64,000 nt of DNA, taken from Acidobacteriota bacterium (GTDB lineage Bacteria > Acidobacteriota > Blastocatellia > RBC074). Of this stretch, positions 9,778-18,655 are shown in pieces. Below the pieces are notes generated by a model that searched no databases, had not been told where the DNA came from, and saw only the letters and a program-made list of their open reading frames with translations. Numbering within the stretch: position 1 is the first letter of the stretch; every line of letters starts with the position of its first letter. The stretch is taken from positions 246,434-310,433 of the forward strand of contig JAFDVI010000012.1 in assembly GCA_018269055.1 (NCBI GenBank). The letters are read 5' to 3'. The position numbers were made by a program, and so were the translations under genes.

Positions 9778-10872
9778 TTACCGCAAACGAGGCACGTATA
9801 CCGTAAACGACGCCGTAATAATTTTTTCTCTGCGCCGAAACTGCGACCAGATGCGGTAATTGCCCGGATGCGGAAAGAATGTGTCAAATACGACATCCGG
9901 TTTGCACGGAAGCTTATCGCGCTCTTCCATGCTTAATTCTTCGGAAATCATACTGGTCGGATGGGAGTGCAAATAATCGGTGGCGTCTTCGCTCAGAATC
10001 AGCGTGTGTCCCCAGGCTCCCAGGTAAGGCTTCAAATCATCCACCGGCTGGCCTGTTTGTTCGTCAACCAAGTGATAATGCAACTCTGCGGGTCTGCCCG
10101 AAAAAGGTTCCGGCGGATCGAACTTCAGCTCGAATCGGATACCGTCAAAGACTTTGACCAGCTTGTCTCCTTGCGGTTTGTCGGGAACCAGCCTGGCCAT
10201 ACACGACATCAAATCTCCTTTGAACCCGGCGGTAACCAAATTACGGTGAATCACCTGTGGAGTGCCACCGGCTGGGAAAAAGTCACAGAAGATTTTGTAA
10301 TACCCGGCCTTCGGCAATTCGGTTTCGATGGTAAAACTGCCATCCGATTGTTTCTCAGGATGGATGTGCTGAAATTCTTCAAAATCCTGGCTGATCACGA
10401 ACAGGTGAAACGGCATGTCGTGCATGATGTTGAACTGTTTGATCTGTTCACCGGTTGTCGGATGGAAGATTGAAAAACGGAACTTTACTTTTTGGCCTGC
10501 TCGTGGAGGCGAAGGCGTGGTTTGAATCTTGACCACATAATCGGCAGATTCCGGCGGAGTGGTCTTCACCAACTTCATGTTGCATTTCGGACAATTGCCC
10601 GGTTTGTTGGAAATCACGTCAGCGTGCATCGGGCAAACATAAAATTCATCACTGCTGATTTTGTCCGCGCTGGTTGCCACCAGTTTCATATTGCACTTTG
10701 GACATTTGCCCGGCAGTTTCGCTTGCACGTCCGGGTGCATCGGGCAAACGTAAATGATCTGTTCGGGAACCTGTGGGTCCTGCCCAAAAGCCCAGGTTGG
10801 ACGTACAAACGGGATGCTGGTTGCCGCCAGCGCCATGCTTCCTTTCAAAAAATCTCTTCGCTTGTTGCTCAT
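9778..10872 (-). CDS. Tat-exported protein with two heavy-metal-binding modules
   Basis: The 364-residue product starts with a twin-arginine signal, KRRDFLKG followed by a hydrophobic stretch to about residue 30. Two copies of a heavy-metal-binding module follow (about 40-62 and 78-98). Each has the pattern YVCPMH, a variable stretch, PG, then CPKCNMKL, so each offers two cysteine pairs, Met and His. The rest (about 110-360) is beta-rich and contains two similar His-rich stretches, one around MPFHLFVISQDF...HIHP and one around WGHTLILSEDA...HSHP, suggesting a duplicated domain. These features point to periplasmic copper or other soft-metal handling. I chose the ATG at 10872 because the in-frame upstream extension would place the Tat motif internally. 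The C-terminal domain is not recognised. Confidence 0.75.
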   Translation of the reverse strand: MSNKRRDFLKGSMALAATSIPFVRPTWAFGQDPQVPEQIIYVCPMHPDVQAKLPGKCPKCNMKLVATSADKISSDEFYVCPMHADVISNKPGNCPKCNMKLVKTTPPESADYVVKIQTTPSPPRAGQKVKFRFSIFHPTTGEQIKQFNIMHDMPFHLFVISQDFEEFQHIHPEKQSDGSFTIETELPKAGYYKIFCDFFPAGGTPQVIHRNLVTAGFKGDLMSCMARLVPDKPQGDKLVKVFDGIRFELKFDPPEPFSGRPAELHYHLVDEQTGQPVDDLKPYLGAWGHTLILSEDATDYLHSHPTSMISEELSMEERDKLPCKPDVVFDTFFPHPGNYRIWSQFRRREKIITASFTVYVPRLR

Positions 10873-10891
10873 AATTGGTACCACGTTGAAT

Positions 10892-12229
10892 TCAATTGCG
10901 GGCCGCGTTGCGCAACCAGACTTGCAATTTTTCCATGTCACGAGCCACGGTTCGCGCTCCAGCAAACAGCACCGCAGCCAAAATCAGGGAAACAATCGGC
11001 GCAATATAAAATGCCGTGTGCAATCCGGAAGCCCTGAACGGTTCCGCCATCGCTGTCGCTCCGGCTTCGATCATGGCTTTGTTCGCGAAATGATCGCTTA
11101 AATTGCCAAGAATCTTCGCGCCGAAGGCTCCACCCAGCAAATACATTGCGAAAAAGTATAAAGCCATCGCCGTGCCTCGCAAACTCGGTTCGACGACATC
11201 CTGCACCACCGGGTAAACCGTCACGTAATACACGTAAATCAACATCCACCCGAATCCCATCAACACCATGAAGCTGACGAGCGAACCTTTCGGCACGTTC
11301 AGGGCCAGATAAACACAGGGCGTGGAAATCAACAGTGACCAGGCAGACAAAAGCATTCGCCCGTTCGCACTCCGCCGGCGAACCCAATCTGCCGCCAATC
11401 CGCCGCCGAGCAGTCCCAAAATTCCCACGGCTCCCAGCACCACACCGGCAATCAACCCAGCCTTGTCCACCGCCAACCCGTGATACCGTCCCAGATAAAG
11501 CGGCATAAACGAATTCACCGCATAAGCGTTGAAGTTGTGCAGCGCGCCGGAAAGAATGATCCACCACATTGTTGGAATGCTCAGCACGCGGCGATACGGT
11601 TCAAGGCCCGCGTGTTCCTGATGCGCAATTTTGATTTCTTCAGTCGCACCGCGCGAAGGCTCGTTGATGAAAAACGCCAGCGCGGCCAGAATCACTCCCG
11701 GCACGGCGGCAATCAACAAGGTCGCGCGCCAGCCGTAATGTTTGGCGATCAATCCGCCAAACACATTGCTCAGCAAAATCCCGATGGGCAGTCCGAGCAT
11801 AAAAATCGAAGTCGCCCGCGCTCGACGATTTGGAGGATACAAATCGCCGATCAGGGAATTCCCCGCCGGAGCGCAACTGGCTTCGCCGATTCCCACAAAC
11901 ATGCGCGCGATGAACAACGACACGTAACTCCACGCCAGCGCCCCGGCGGCGGTAAACAAACTCCAGGCGCCAACACCTATGCTCAGGATTCGCGACCGGT
12001 TTCCGCGATCCGCCCAACGTCCCAGCGGAACTCCCACAGCGGCATAAATCAGCGTAAACGCCATCGCCATGTTGCCGAAATCGGAATCCGTCAGCTTGAA
12101 TTCATCAATAATCGGTTTGCCGACCGACGCCGCAATCTGCCGGTCGAAAAAATTCATCATGTTGATGGCGAACAAAATCGCCAATGCAAATCCTGCATTT
12201 TCGTTGGTGGATTTTTGATTGTCGTTCAT
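10892..12229 (-). CDS. MFS transporter, spinster-like
   Basis: This is a 445-residue permease with 12 predicted membrane segments. The N-terminal half carries NMMNFFDRQIAAS in helix 1 and the loop GRWADRGNRSRILSIG between helices 2 and 3, a form of the MFS motif A (G-x3-D-R-x-x-R). The sequence ARMFVGIGEASCAPAGNSLIGDLYP in helix 4-5 is characteristic of the spinster-like/hexuronate-like branch. The gene lies 19 bases upstream of the Tat-exported metal-binding protein on the same strand, so co-transcription is likely, but a functional connection is not evident. Substrates in this branch range from organic anions to lipids, so none is assigned. Confidence 0.85.
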   Translation of the reverse strand: MNDNQKSTNENAGFALAILFAINMMNFFDRQIAASVGKPIIDEFKLTDSDFGNMAMAFTLIYAAVGVPLGRWADRGNRSRILSIGVGAWSLFTAAGALAWSYVSLFIARMFVGIGEASCAPAGNSLIGDLYPPNRRARATSIFMLGLPIGILLSNVFGGLIAKHYGWRATLLIAAVPGVILAALAFFINEPSRGATEEIKIAHQEHAGLEPYRRVLSIPTMWWIILSGALHNFNAYAVNSFMPLYLGRYHGLAVDKAGLIAGVVLGAVGILGLLGGGLAADWVRRRSANGRMLLSAWSLLISTPCVYLALNVPKGSLVSFMVLMGFGWMLIYVYYVTVYPVVQDVVEPSLRGTAMALYFFAMYLLGGAFGAKILGNLSDHFANKAMIEAGATAMAEPFRASGLHTAFYIAPIVSLILAAVLFAGARTVARDMEKLQVWLRNAARN

Positions 12230-12295
12230 TGAAGTTTGGTGCTTAGTTGATGGGTTTAGGAGTTTCGCCCAAAACAGCGAGCGGCGAATAAAGAG

Positions 12296-13075
12296 TTATT
12301 TCCCCTTGAATTGGGGTTTTCGCTTTTCCAGAAATGCCGTGACGCCTTCTTTGAAATCTTCCGAACGGAAACAATCGCCTTGATTGATGGCTTCAAATTC
12401 CAGCGCGGCGGCCAGGTCAGATTTGAGCGAAGCGTTCAACGCAGCTTTGATTTTGGCCAACGCCAATCCGGGCGACGCATGGAGCTTTCTGGTCAGTTCG
12501 TCAACCGCTTCATCAAGTCGTTCGGTGGGAACAACGCGATTGATCATCCCCAACTCGAATGCCTGTTGCGAGGAAATTGGTTCGCCCAGCGCCATCAGTT
12601 CAAACGCCCGGCAATACCCAACCGCACGCGGCAGAAAATAGGTTCCGCCACCATCCGGCATCAGACCAATTTTGACGAATACCTGCCCGAAAAACGCCTG
12701 ATCCGAAGCCACGATGAAATCCGCCGCCAAGGCGTAATTGCATCCGACTCCAGCAGCATGCCCGTGAACGCGCGCAATGATCGGTTTGGGCAAATCGCGC
12801 ATCGCCAAAATGCCCGGATTGACTCCGGCGCGAAGCGAAGCCGTTACATCTCCCGTTGCTTCTCCGCTGCCAAATCCCTGCACATCGGCTCCGGCGCAAA
12901 ACGCATCGCCCGCGCCGGTCAGCACCACGACCTTGGTTTCATCCGTCGCGGAACGTTTGATTTCATCGCCAATGAACCGGAACGCTTCAAAATCCATGGC
13001 GTTGCGGCGCGCAGGATTGTTGAACGTAATCCGCTTGATGCCGTTTTCCAGCGTAACCAGAACTTTGTCTGACAC
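12296..13075 (-). CDS. Enoyl-CoA hydratase/isomerase family protein
   Basis: This is a crotonase-fold protein of 259 residues. Oxyanion-hole segments are visible as GAGDAFCAGADVQGFG (about 54-69) and HGHAAGVGCNYALAADF (about 104-120). The motif MPDGGGTYFLPRAVG (about 138-152) resembles PaaG-type isomerases (GLVPDGGGTW), in which an aspartate replaces the second hydratase glutamate. This suggests an isomerase acting on a CoA ester, for instance in aromatic acid or fatty acid degradation, rather than a classical hydratase. No other beta-oxidation gene is nearby. It sits alone between the MFS transporter and a hypothetical protein on the same strand. Confidence 0.85.
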   Translation of the reverse strand: MSDKVLVTLENGIKRITFNNPARRNAMDFEAFRFIGDEIKRSATDETKVVVLTGAGDAFCAGADVQGFGSGEATGDVTASLRAGVNPGILAMRDLPKPIIARVHGHAAGVGCNYALAADFIVASDQAFFGQVFVKIGLMPDGGGTYFLPRAVGYCRAFELMALGEPISSQQAFELGMINRVVPTERLDEAVDELTRKLHASPGLALAKIKAALNASLKSDLAAALEFEAINQGDCFRSEDFKEGVTAFLEKRKPQFKGK

Positions 13076-13128
13076 TGGCAGATTCTCCTGTTTGTCGTTA
13101 TGGAAAGAGTGGAACTGCTTAACGAAGG

Positions 13129-13869
13129 CTAGAACTTATGTTCAGGGACGATGTCAATCACGTCGCCATCCTCTTCGTCGTCATCATAAAAATCTTCGTC
13201 CGAATCGTCATAAATGCCCATCAACTGCGTATCGGGACCAAGCCCGACCAGGTAGTGATAGCCGCCTGCACCGCATCGCCGTTCCAGGGTTTCAATAATC
13301 TGCCTGGACCGTTGCGGAGAGTCGTTCGGCCCCGACATAAAGAAGGGTTTTCCATCCTTGCCGAAAGTGAACTGCTCTTGGCAAAGGGCGGCATCTATGT
13401 CCTGTAAAACCTTTCGCGCAGCACGGTAATCTTCGTGCGGTTCAAATCCCAGATCGCGGGCATAAACAATCGCCCCTTCAATTAGCTTCTTGGCGCAGGC
13501 GGGTTCAATCTGCACCAGCGGCGAATTCAGGTCCATTTGCGCTATGGCGTTTTCATACATCGCGCGCGGCTGCAACATTGGGAAAGCATTTTTTACTCCA
13601 AGGCAAAAGATGTCCACCAGAAAGATTCCCGCAGCAACCAGGCCTTTGCCCGTTGCCCGGCCGACAATCACCTGCCCAATTCCCGCGTTGAAAATTTCTT
13701 CAGTCATCAAACATTCCAAAATCGGCCCGTTCGCACCCAGTTCAAATTCCAATGGAACGTAGATTGATGTTTTGCCTTGATGTGAGCGGCGATGAGATAA
13801 CGCTTTTTCTTTACGCTTAGCTTTTTGCTTGGCCAGCTTCTTTTGTCTTTTTTTCGGGTCTATTGCCAT
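13129..13869 (-). CDS. Conserved-looking hypothetical protein with basic head and acidic tail
   Basis: I do not recognise this 246-residue protein. The first 30 residues are extremely basic (KKRQKKLAKQKAKRKEKAL), resembling a nucleic-acid-binding or coiled tail. The middle is a compact globular sequence with short hydrophobic segments (VAAGIFLVDIFCLGVKNAF), and the last 30 residues are very acidic (DDSDEDFYDDDEEDGDV). No signal peptide or clear membrane helix is seen, so it is likely cytoplasmic. The ATG at 13869 is preceded by AAGGA at good spacing. The charge polarity could allow self-association or binding to nucleic acid and a basic partner, but this is speculation. Confidence 0.6.
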   Translation of the reverse strand: MAIDPKKRQKKLAKQKAKRKEKALSHRRSHQGKTSIYVPLEFELGANGPILECLMTEEIFNAGIGQVIVGRATGKGLVAAGIFLVDIFCLGVKNAFPMLQPRAMYENAIAQMDLNSPLVQIEPACAKKLIEGAIVYARDLGFEPHEDYRAARKVLQDIDAALCQEQFTFGKDGKPFFMSGPNDSPQRSRQIIETLERRCGAGGYHYLVGLGPDTQLMGIYDDSDEDFYDDDEEDGDVIDIVPEHKF

Positions 13870-13964
13870 TGCGATCCTTATCGAGGAAGTTTCGGCAGTC
13901 TAGCGGAGAGTTGCTCAAACCATCAAGCGTTTTGCGCTCACACAGATAAAGCTATCACTTTCAA

Positions 13965-16313
13965 TCACTCCGGCAAGCCGATGCGCCGCAGCAAGTTGGT
14001 CAATCGCGACTCGTCTCGAAATCCAGGCATCATCTTGGCGATGTACTTGAAGTAAATCAGAATCCCTGCACGTTGCTCGTAAGCCGTCTCCAGCAACTCG
14101 AACGCCCGATCCAGTTCGCCGAGTCCCACATTGACCACTGCCAATTCAAACGGCAGCAAGTGTCGTTGCGCGCTCAATTCCTGTAATTGATCGAGGATTT
14201 TCTGCGCCTCGTCTCGCTTGCCTGTCAACCCGTACAGGTATCCAAGATAGGCTGAAACCATCGGGGTGGCTCCGCAGGCAACCGACTTTTGTAGGGCGGC
14301 AATTGCCTCTTCGTACTTCCCTTTTTCCCAACATTCAACCCCAATTTGCCAGTAGCCGCCAAAGAAATCTGGCGCGAATTCGATTAGCTTTTCGCCTTGT
14401 TCTCGAAAACGTTTGTATTGACCAAGAATCCAGAAGCTAAAACCAACACTAATTCGGGTGTTAAGAAACAGGGGATCAAGTTCCAGAGCGCGATTCCCCA
14501 TTGCTATCGCTTCATCAGCGCGCCCCAATACCGCTAGAAGAATCGCGTATTGTTCGTGCGCTTCTGCGTGGTTGGGATTCAGTGCAAGCGTTCGCCGGAA
14601 TCCTCGGTCTGCTCCACTCCAGTCCCATTCGTACAAGAATTTCATCCGCGTCAGCGCAAACTGGCTTTCGGCTGAATCGTTATCAATCGCCACAGCTCTG
14701 GATGCCGCCGACTTGATGATGGGGATGCTTTCGTCTGGAGCAGATAACCCGTAAAACCAGAGAAAAACATAGGCGTTTACCACTCCGGCGTAAGCGGGCG
14801 CGAAGTTTGGTTCCTGGCTGATTGCCTGATAGAAAAACTCAACGGACTTCTTCAATCCCTCTTCCGTCCATTTGCCATAGTGGAAGCGCCCCTTCAGGTA
14901 AAGCTCATACGCCTCAAGGTTGTCAGTGTACCGCTTCGTCACCGCCGCTTTCTCCGCGCCCAGCAGCTTTACCTTCAGCGCGTCCACAATCGCCAGCGAA
15001 ATTTCGTCCTGAATGTCGAAGATGTCTTCCATCTGCCGGTCGTAGCGTTCCGACCAGAGGTGATAACCGTCCGAGATGTTGATCAATTGCGCCGTAATCC
15101 GCAGCCGATTGCCGGATTTGCGCACGCTGCCTTCCAGCACTGCGCCGACGTTCAGCTTCTGGCCGATTTCTCGGATGTCGGTTTCCTTGCCTTTGAAGGA
15201 AAACGACGAAGTGCGCGCGGCAACGTGCAGGGCTTCAATTTTTGAGAGCGCGTTGAGCAACTCTTCGGCCAAGCCATCGCAAAAGTATTCGTTTTCCTCA
15301 TCCGCGCTGATGTTCGCAAAAGGCAGCACGGCGATGGATTGCGCAGAGGTTGAGAGCTCACGCTTCAGCGTGCCTGTGCTGGCGGAACCAGCAACCTGAA
15401 GGTTGAACTCTGAACCTCCCTGCAAAATCATCGTTTCGCTTTCCACACTTTGCGCACGTGCAATTTCGCCGCGCTCTATCGCCTGCAACGCCTGCGCAAC
15501 TTCGCTGGCCGTCGGGCGCTGACTCGCGTCCTTCGCCAGCATTCGCAGCAGCAAATCATTGAGCGTAGCGGACAGCTTCGGTTGCCATTGCTGCGGCGGC
15601 GCAGGCGTTTGCAGTGTGATCGCGTGCAGGTAGCCGACCAGCGTATCGGCCTGGAAGGGATGCTGCCTTGTGGCCAGTTCATACAGCACAATGCCGAGCG
15701 CAAAAATGTCGGAAAGATGGTTGACCGTCTCGCCCCGCGTCTGTTCGGGCGACATATAGGCCACCGTGCCCATAATCGTGCCCGGCGTAGTCTGTTGCGC
15801 CAGCGTCGCGGCCTCCTCACCGTTTGCCGTCGCGGGCAGCAAGCGCGCCAAGCCGAAATCCAGCACCTTCACGTAACCATCGTTGCGCACCATGATGTTG
15901 TCCGGCTTGGTGTCACGATGCGTGATGCCTGCGGCGTGCGCGGCGCTCAGGGCTCTGGCCATCTGATGGCCGAGCGTCAACAACGTTTCCAGCGAATTGT
16001 CTTCCGCAATGACAGCGCGTAGCGTGCGCCCCACGACCAGTTCCATGACGATAAAGTGTCCGGCTTCGCTCTGGCCAATGTCGTACACCGTGATGATGTT
16101 GGGATGATTGAGCGCGGAAGCGGCTTTGGCTTCTTGACCGAAGCGGCGCACACGCCCAGCATCCTGCGTGAATTCAGCGGGCAGTAATTTCAAGGCGACC
16201 TGGCGGTCAAGCCGCTCGTCTTCGGCCAGCCAGACTTCGCCCATTCCGCCTGCACCGAGTTTGGCGACGATGCGATAGTGCGACAGCGTGGTGTTGGGTT
16301 GTAATTCGTCCAT
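13965..16313 (-). CDS. Ser/Thr protein kinase with TolB-like domain and TPR repeats
   Basis: This is a 782-residue PknB-type kinase. The glycine loop is GAGGMGEVWLA (20-30) and the ATP lysine is K42 in VALKLL. The catalytic loop is HRDTKPDN (132-139) with the catalytic D134, followed by DFG (152-154) and an SPE version of the APE motif (about 187-189). A TolB-like N-terminal module begins at about 324 with SIAVLPFANIS and runs to about 450, followed by TPR-like helical repeats to about 770. This layout is common in acidobacteria. There is no transmembrane helix, so the whole protein should be cytoplasmic. The T in HRDTKPDN is less common than I or L but leaves the catalytic residues intact. 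Its targets are unknown. Confidence 0.88.
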   Translation of the reverse strand: MDELQPNTTLSHYRIVAKLGAGGMGEVWLAEDERLDRQVALKLLPAEFTQDAGRVRRFGQEAKAASALNHPNIITVYDIGQSEAGHFIVMELVVGRTLRAVIAEDNSLETLLTLGHQMARALSAAHAAGITHRDTKPDNIMVRNDGYVKVLDFGLARLLPATANGEEAATLAQQTTPGTIMGTVAYMSPEQTRGETVNHLSDIFALGIVLYELATRQHPFQADTLVGYLHAITLQTPAPPQQWQPKLSATLNDLLLRMLAKDASQRPTASEVAQALQAIERGEIARAQSVESETMILQGGSEFNLQVAGSASTGTLKRELSTSAQSIAVLPFANISADEENEYFCDGLAEELLNALSKIEALHVAARTSSFSFKGKETDIREIGQKLNVGAVLEGSVRKSGNRLRITAQLINISDGYHLWSERYDRQMEDIFDIQDEISLAIVDALKVKLLGAEKAAVTKRYTDNLEAYELYLKGRFHYGKWTEEGLKKSVEFFYQAISQEPNFAPAYAGVVNAYVFLWFYGLSAPDESIPIIKSAASRAVAIDNDSAESQFALTRMKFLYEWDWSGADRGFRRTLALNPNHAEAHEQYAILLAVLGRADEAIAMGNRALELDPLFLNTRISVGFSFWILGQYKRFREQGEKLIEFAPDFFGGYWQIGVECWEKGKYEEAIAALQKSVACGATPMVSAYLGYLYGLTGKRDEAQKILDQLQELSAQRHLLPFELAVVNVGLGELDRAFELLETAYEQRAGILIYFKYIAKMMPGFRDESRLTNLLRRIGLPE

Positions 16314-16553
16314 TTACCCTATTCCTTTGTTACTGAAATTCGACAAGTCGCAGTAAACCTGACTGAAGCCTGAATAGCGGCGAACTGCAAAAGCGGCGGG
16401 AATTTAGCACATCACGCCAAATGCCAACATAGCGGAAGGGATAACGGGAGGAAAGATAGTAACTGGCTAAGATGACGGAAAGGAATCAGAAAAGGCCGGA
16501 ACGCGAACGGCAGCATCATGTGCGTTCCCGCGCGTTCCGGCGACAACAAAAGG

Positions 16554-17321
16554 TTATTGCGATTCTTGCTGTTGCAGAAAGAAATCCACCAATTCGTCCG
16601 CCGAATTGTGCATTTCAACGGCAAAACGCCCTACGCGGCTGGTGAAGTAATTGAACATCCATACCGCTGGAATCGCCACCATCAACCCGAATGCCGTCGC
16701 CACCAGAGCTTCGGAAATGCCTCCGGCGACGGTGCTGAATCCGGCGCTTTGTTCGCTGTTCATTTTGTGGAAAGCGTCAATGATTCCGATGACCGTTCCG
16801 AACAATCCAACGAACGGCGCGGTCGAACCAATTGTCGCTAACGCGGAAAGCCCGCGCTGTAAATCGGCGCTTTTCATTGCCGCCGCTCGGCGCAACGCGC
16901 GTTTGGCTTTTCGCATTTGCCGGTCGGCATTCAATCCGCGCTGCGCAGTCAGTTCCTGCAACCCGGAATTGACGACGACGGCCAGGTGGCTGCGGCGATA
17001 ATGCTGGGAAAGCCGGATCGCTTCTTCGATGTGCGCCGCCCGCAACATTTCCGCCACGCGCGGAGCAAATTCGCGCGATTGTTTGGCCGCCGCATTGAAG
17101 GTCAGATAGCGTTCCAGAATGACGGCAATCGAATAGACGGACATCACCAACAGCACAGCCATGACCGCCAAACCATACCAACTCATGACCCGGATCATTT
17201 CTATGGGAGACGATGGCAACGAAGGCGGATTTCCGCTTTGCATTGCCAGCGCAAGCGAACCGGCCACATCTGAAAATTGCGCGTAACATTCCGTCAGAAT
17301 CATTCGAACAAACGGATCCAT
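16554..17321 (-). CDS. MotA/TolQ/ExbB proton-channel family protein
   Basis: This is a 255-residue inner-membrane protein with three predicted helices: one near residues 38-60, and two near 155-180 and 200-225. The ExbB/TolQ core motif is visible as LSALATIGSTAPFVGLFGTVIGIIDAF and then SEALVATAFGLMVAIPAVWMFNY. Such proteins form the proton channel that energises TonB or Tol systems together with ExbD/TolR. No exbD or tolR gene is adjacent, so the partner must be encoded elsewhere. The ATG at 17321 is chosen because GGAGGTGAG lies 4 bases upstream; an earlier in-frame codon at 17384 has no such support. Confidence 0.85.
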   Translation of the reverse strand: MDPFVRMILTECYAQFSDVAGSLALAMQSGNPPSLPSSPIEMIRVMSWYGLAVMAVLLVMSVYSIAVILERYLTFNAAAKQSREFAPRVAEMLRAAHIEEAIRLSQHYRRSHLAVVVNSGLQELTAQRGLNADRQMRKAKRALRRAAAMKSADLQRGLSALATIGSTAPFVGLFGTVIGIIDAFHKMNSEQSAGFSTVAGGISEALVATAFGLMVAIPAVWMFNYFTSRVGRFAVEMHNSADELVDFFLQQQESQ

Positions 17322-17815
17322 AAAACTCACCTCCGAATCGTGTTGAAGGGTGTTGGAAAATGGACACGCGCGCAGCCGATTCACGCGTATCTGAGAAAAG
17401 GAATCGCAGTAACAGACTCCTGAAAACTTTCGAGGTTCCCAAAAAGTTTGTCCCGGCTTTCAGTTGCGGCCAGCACGGCTTGCGGGTACATTTCTCCGTG
17501 AAATTTTTATCGCTATTTTCTCCGCACGGATTTATTTGCTCTTTCGAGGTGTTTGTTAATGCAGGATCATTTGCAGTTCATCGCAGTCATTCGTTGCAGG
17601 CTCGGCGGAATTCATCTTTACCCCAAAATTGACACCTGAAGAAAATGTTTCGGCTTCTCTGATCAGGTAATTACTCTGACCGACACAAAGGTCGGTCACT
17701 GGGGTTCATTCACGGCAAGTCTATGCCGGGCAGTTCTTTTTTCGCCGCAACTTCGACTCTATTTGCTGATGCGCCTTTTTGTTTCAGGCAGCCCCAAATT
17801 GCACATTCACAACGG
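17322..17815. other. Intergenic region between divergent exbB-like and SDR genes
   Basis: This 494-base stretch separates two divergently transcribed genes and must hold both promoters. I see no convincing gene in it: the short open frames lack ribosome-binding sites and family-like sequence. The only clear structure is the palindrome at 17677-17698, listed separately. A TTGACA lies near 17626 without a convincing -10 box at the right distance. Confidence 0.6.
17677..17698. promoter_or_regulatory. Perfect palindrome, TetR-like operator candidate
   Basis: Two exact 8-base arms, TGACCGAC and GTCGGTCA, are separated by 6 bases (ACAAAG). The arm sequence resembles operators bound by TetR/AcrR-family regulators, which often contain GACCGAC/GTCGGTC. 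It lies 118 bases upstream of the SDR start codon and is the only such element seen near this operon. No TetR-type gene is present in the window, so the cognate regulator would be encoded elsewhere. Confidence 0.55.
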
Positions 17816-18637
17816 ATGAAAATTGATCACACAACCGTCGCGGTAGTCACAGGTGCAGCTTCTGGAATTGGGCGCGCGCTGGCCATTCGCCTGGCTGCCG
17901 AAGGCGCGCAACTCGCCTTGTGCGATATCAATGAACCGGAGCTGAAGGGAACGGCTCGACTTGCTGCCAAACCCGGCGTCAAAATCTCCACGCACGTGGT
18001 GGACGTTTCCGACCGTGAACGGATGCAGGCGTTCGTCGGCGAAGTTCTTTCCGAACACGGGCGCGCTCATCTGGTCATCAACAACGCGGGAGTCGCGCTC
18101 GGCGGCACAGTGGAAGAACTGGCCGTCGAGGATTTTGAATGGTTGCTCGGCATTAACCTTTGGGGAGTGATTTATGGCACGAAGATGTTTTTGCCCGTTT
18201 TGCGTCAACAACCGCGCGGTCATATCGTCAACATCTCGTCGGTTTTCGGCATCATTGCTCCGCCGGGCCAGTCGGCGTATGCAACCAGCAAATTTGCCGT
18301 TCGCGGATTTACCGAATCGCTGCGCCACGAATTGAAAGGCAGCAATATCACCGTCACTTCAGTTCACCCCGGAGGCATTCGCACAAACATTGCGCGCAAC
18401 GCACGCGCAGGATCCGCAGTGGGCGCTTCGGTTATTGAAAAAGAAATCGAATTTTTTGATAAAGTTGCAAAGACGTTGCCCGAATCCGCCGCCGAGGCAA
18501 TCGTCCGAGGCGTACTCAACGAGAAGGAAAAAATTCTGATCGGTTCCGACGCCTGGATAATTGATAAAGTTCAGCGGTTGATGCCCATTCGATATTGGAG
18601 TTTTCTGGGCACGCTGCTGGAAAAATTGGCGACATAA
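17816..18637 (+). CDS. Short-chain dehydrogenase/reductase
   Basis: This is a 273-residue NAD(P)-dependent oxidoreductase. The cofactor motif is TGAASGIGRA (about 12-21), with the NNAG motif in LVINNAGVAL. The catalytic serine lies in NISSVFG and the catalytic pair in SAYATSKFAVRG (Y-x3-K). The aspartate in CDINEPE after the second strand suggests NAD preference, though this is not decisive. The C-terminal half includes the HPGGIRTNIARNA segment seen in SDRs associated with lipid or steroid-like substrates. The ATG at 17816 is chosen because the upstream in-frame extension is not SDR-like. The next gene, an HSL-type hydrolase, follows at 18 bases, so the pair probably acts on a common ester or alcohol. 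Confidence 0.88.
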   Translation: MKIDHTTVAVVTGAASGIGRALAIRLAAEGAQLALCDINEPELKGTARLAAKPGVKISTHVVDVSDRERMQAFVGEVLSEHGRAHLVINNAGVALGGTVEELAVEDFEWLLGINLWGVIYGTKMFLPVLRQQPRGHIVNISSVFGIIAPPGQSAYATSKFAVRGFTESLRHELKGSNITVTSVHPGGIRTNIARNARAGSAVGASVIEKEIEFFDKVAKTLPESAAEAIVRGVLNEKEKILIGSDAWIIDKVQRLMPIRYWSFLGTLLEKLAT

Positions 18638-18655
18638 AGTTTGGAGAACTCACCC

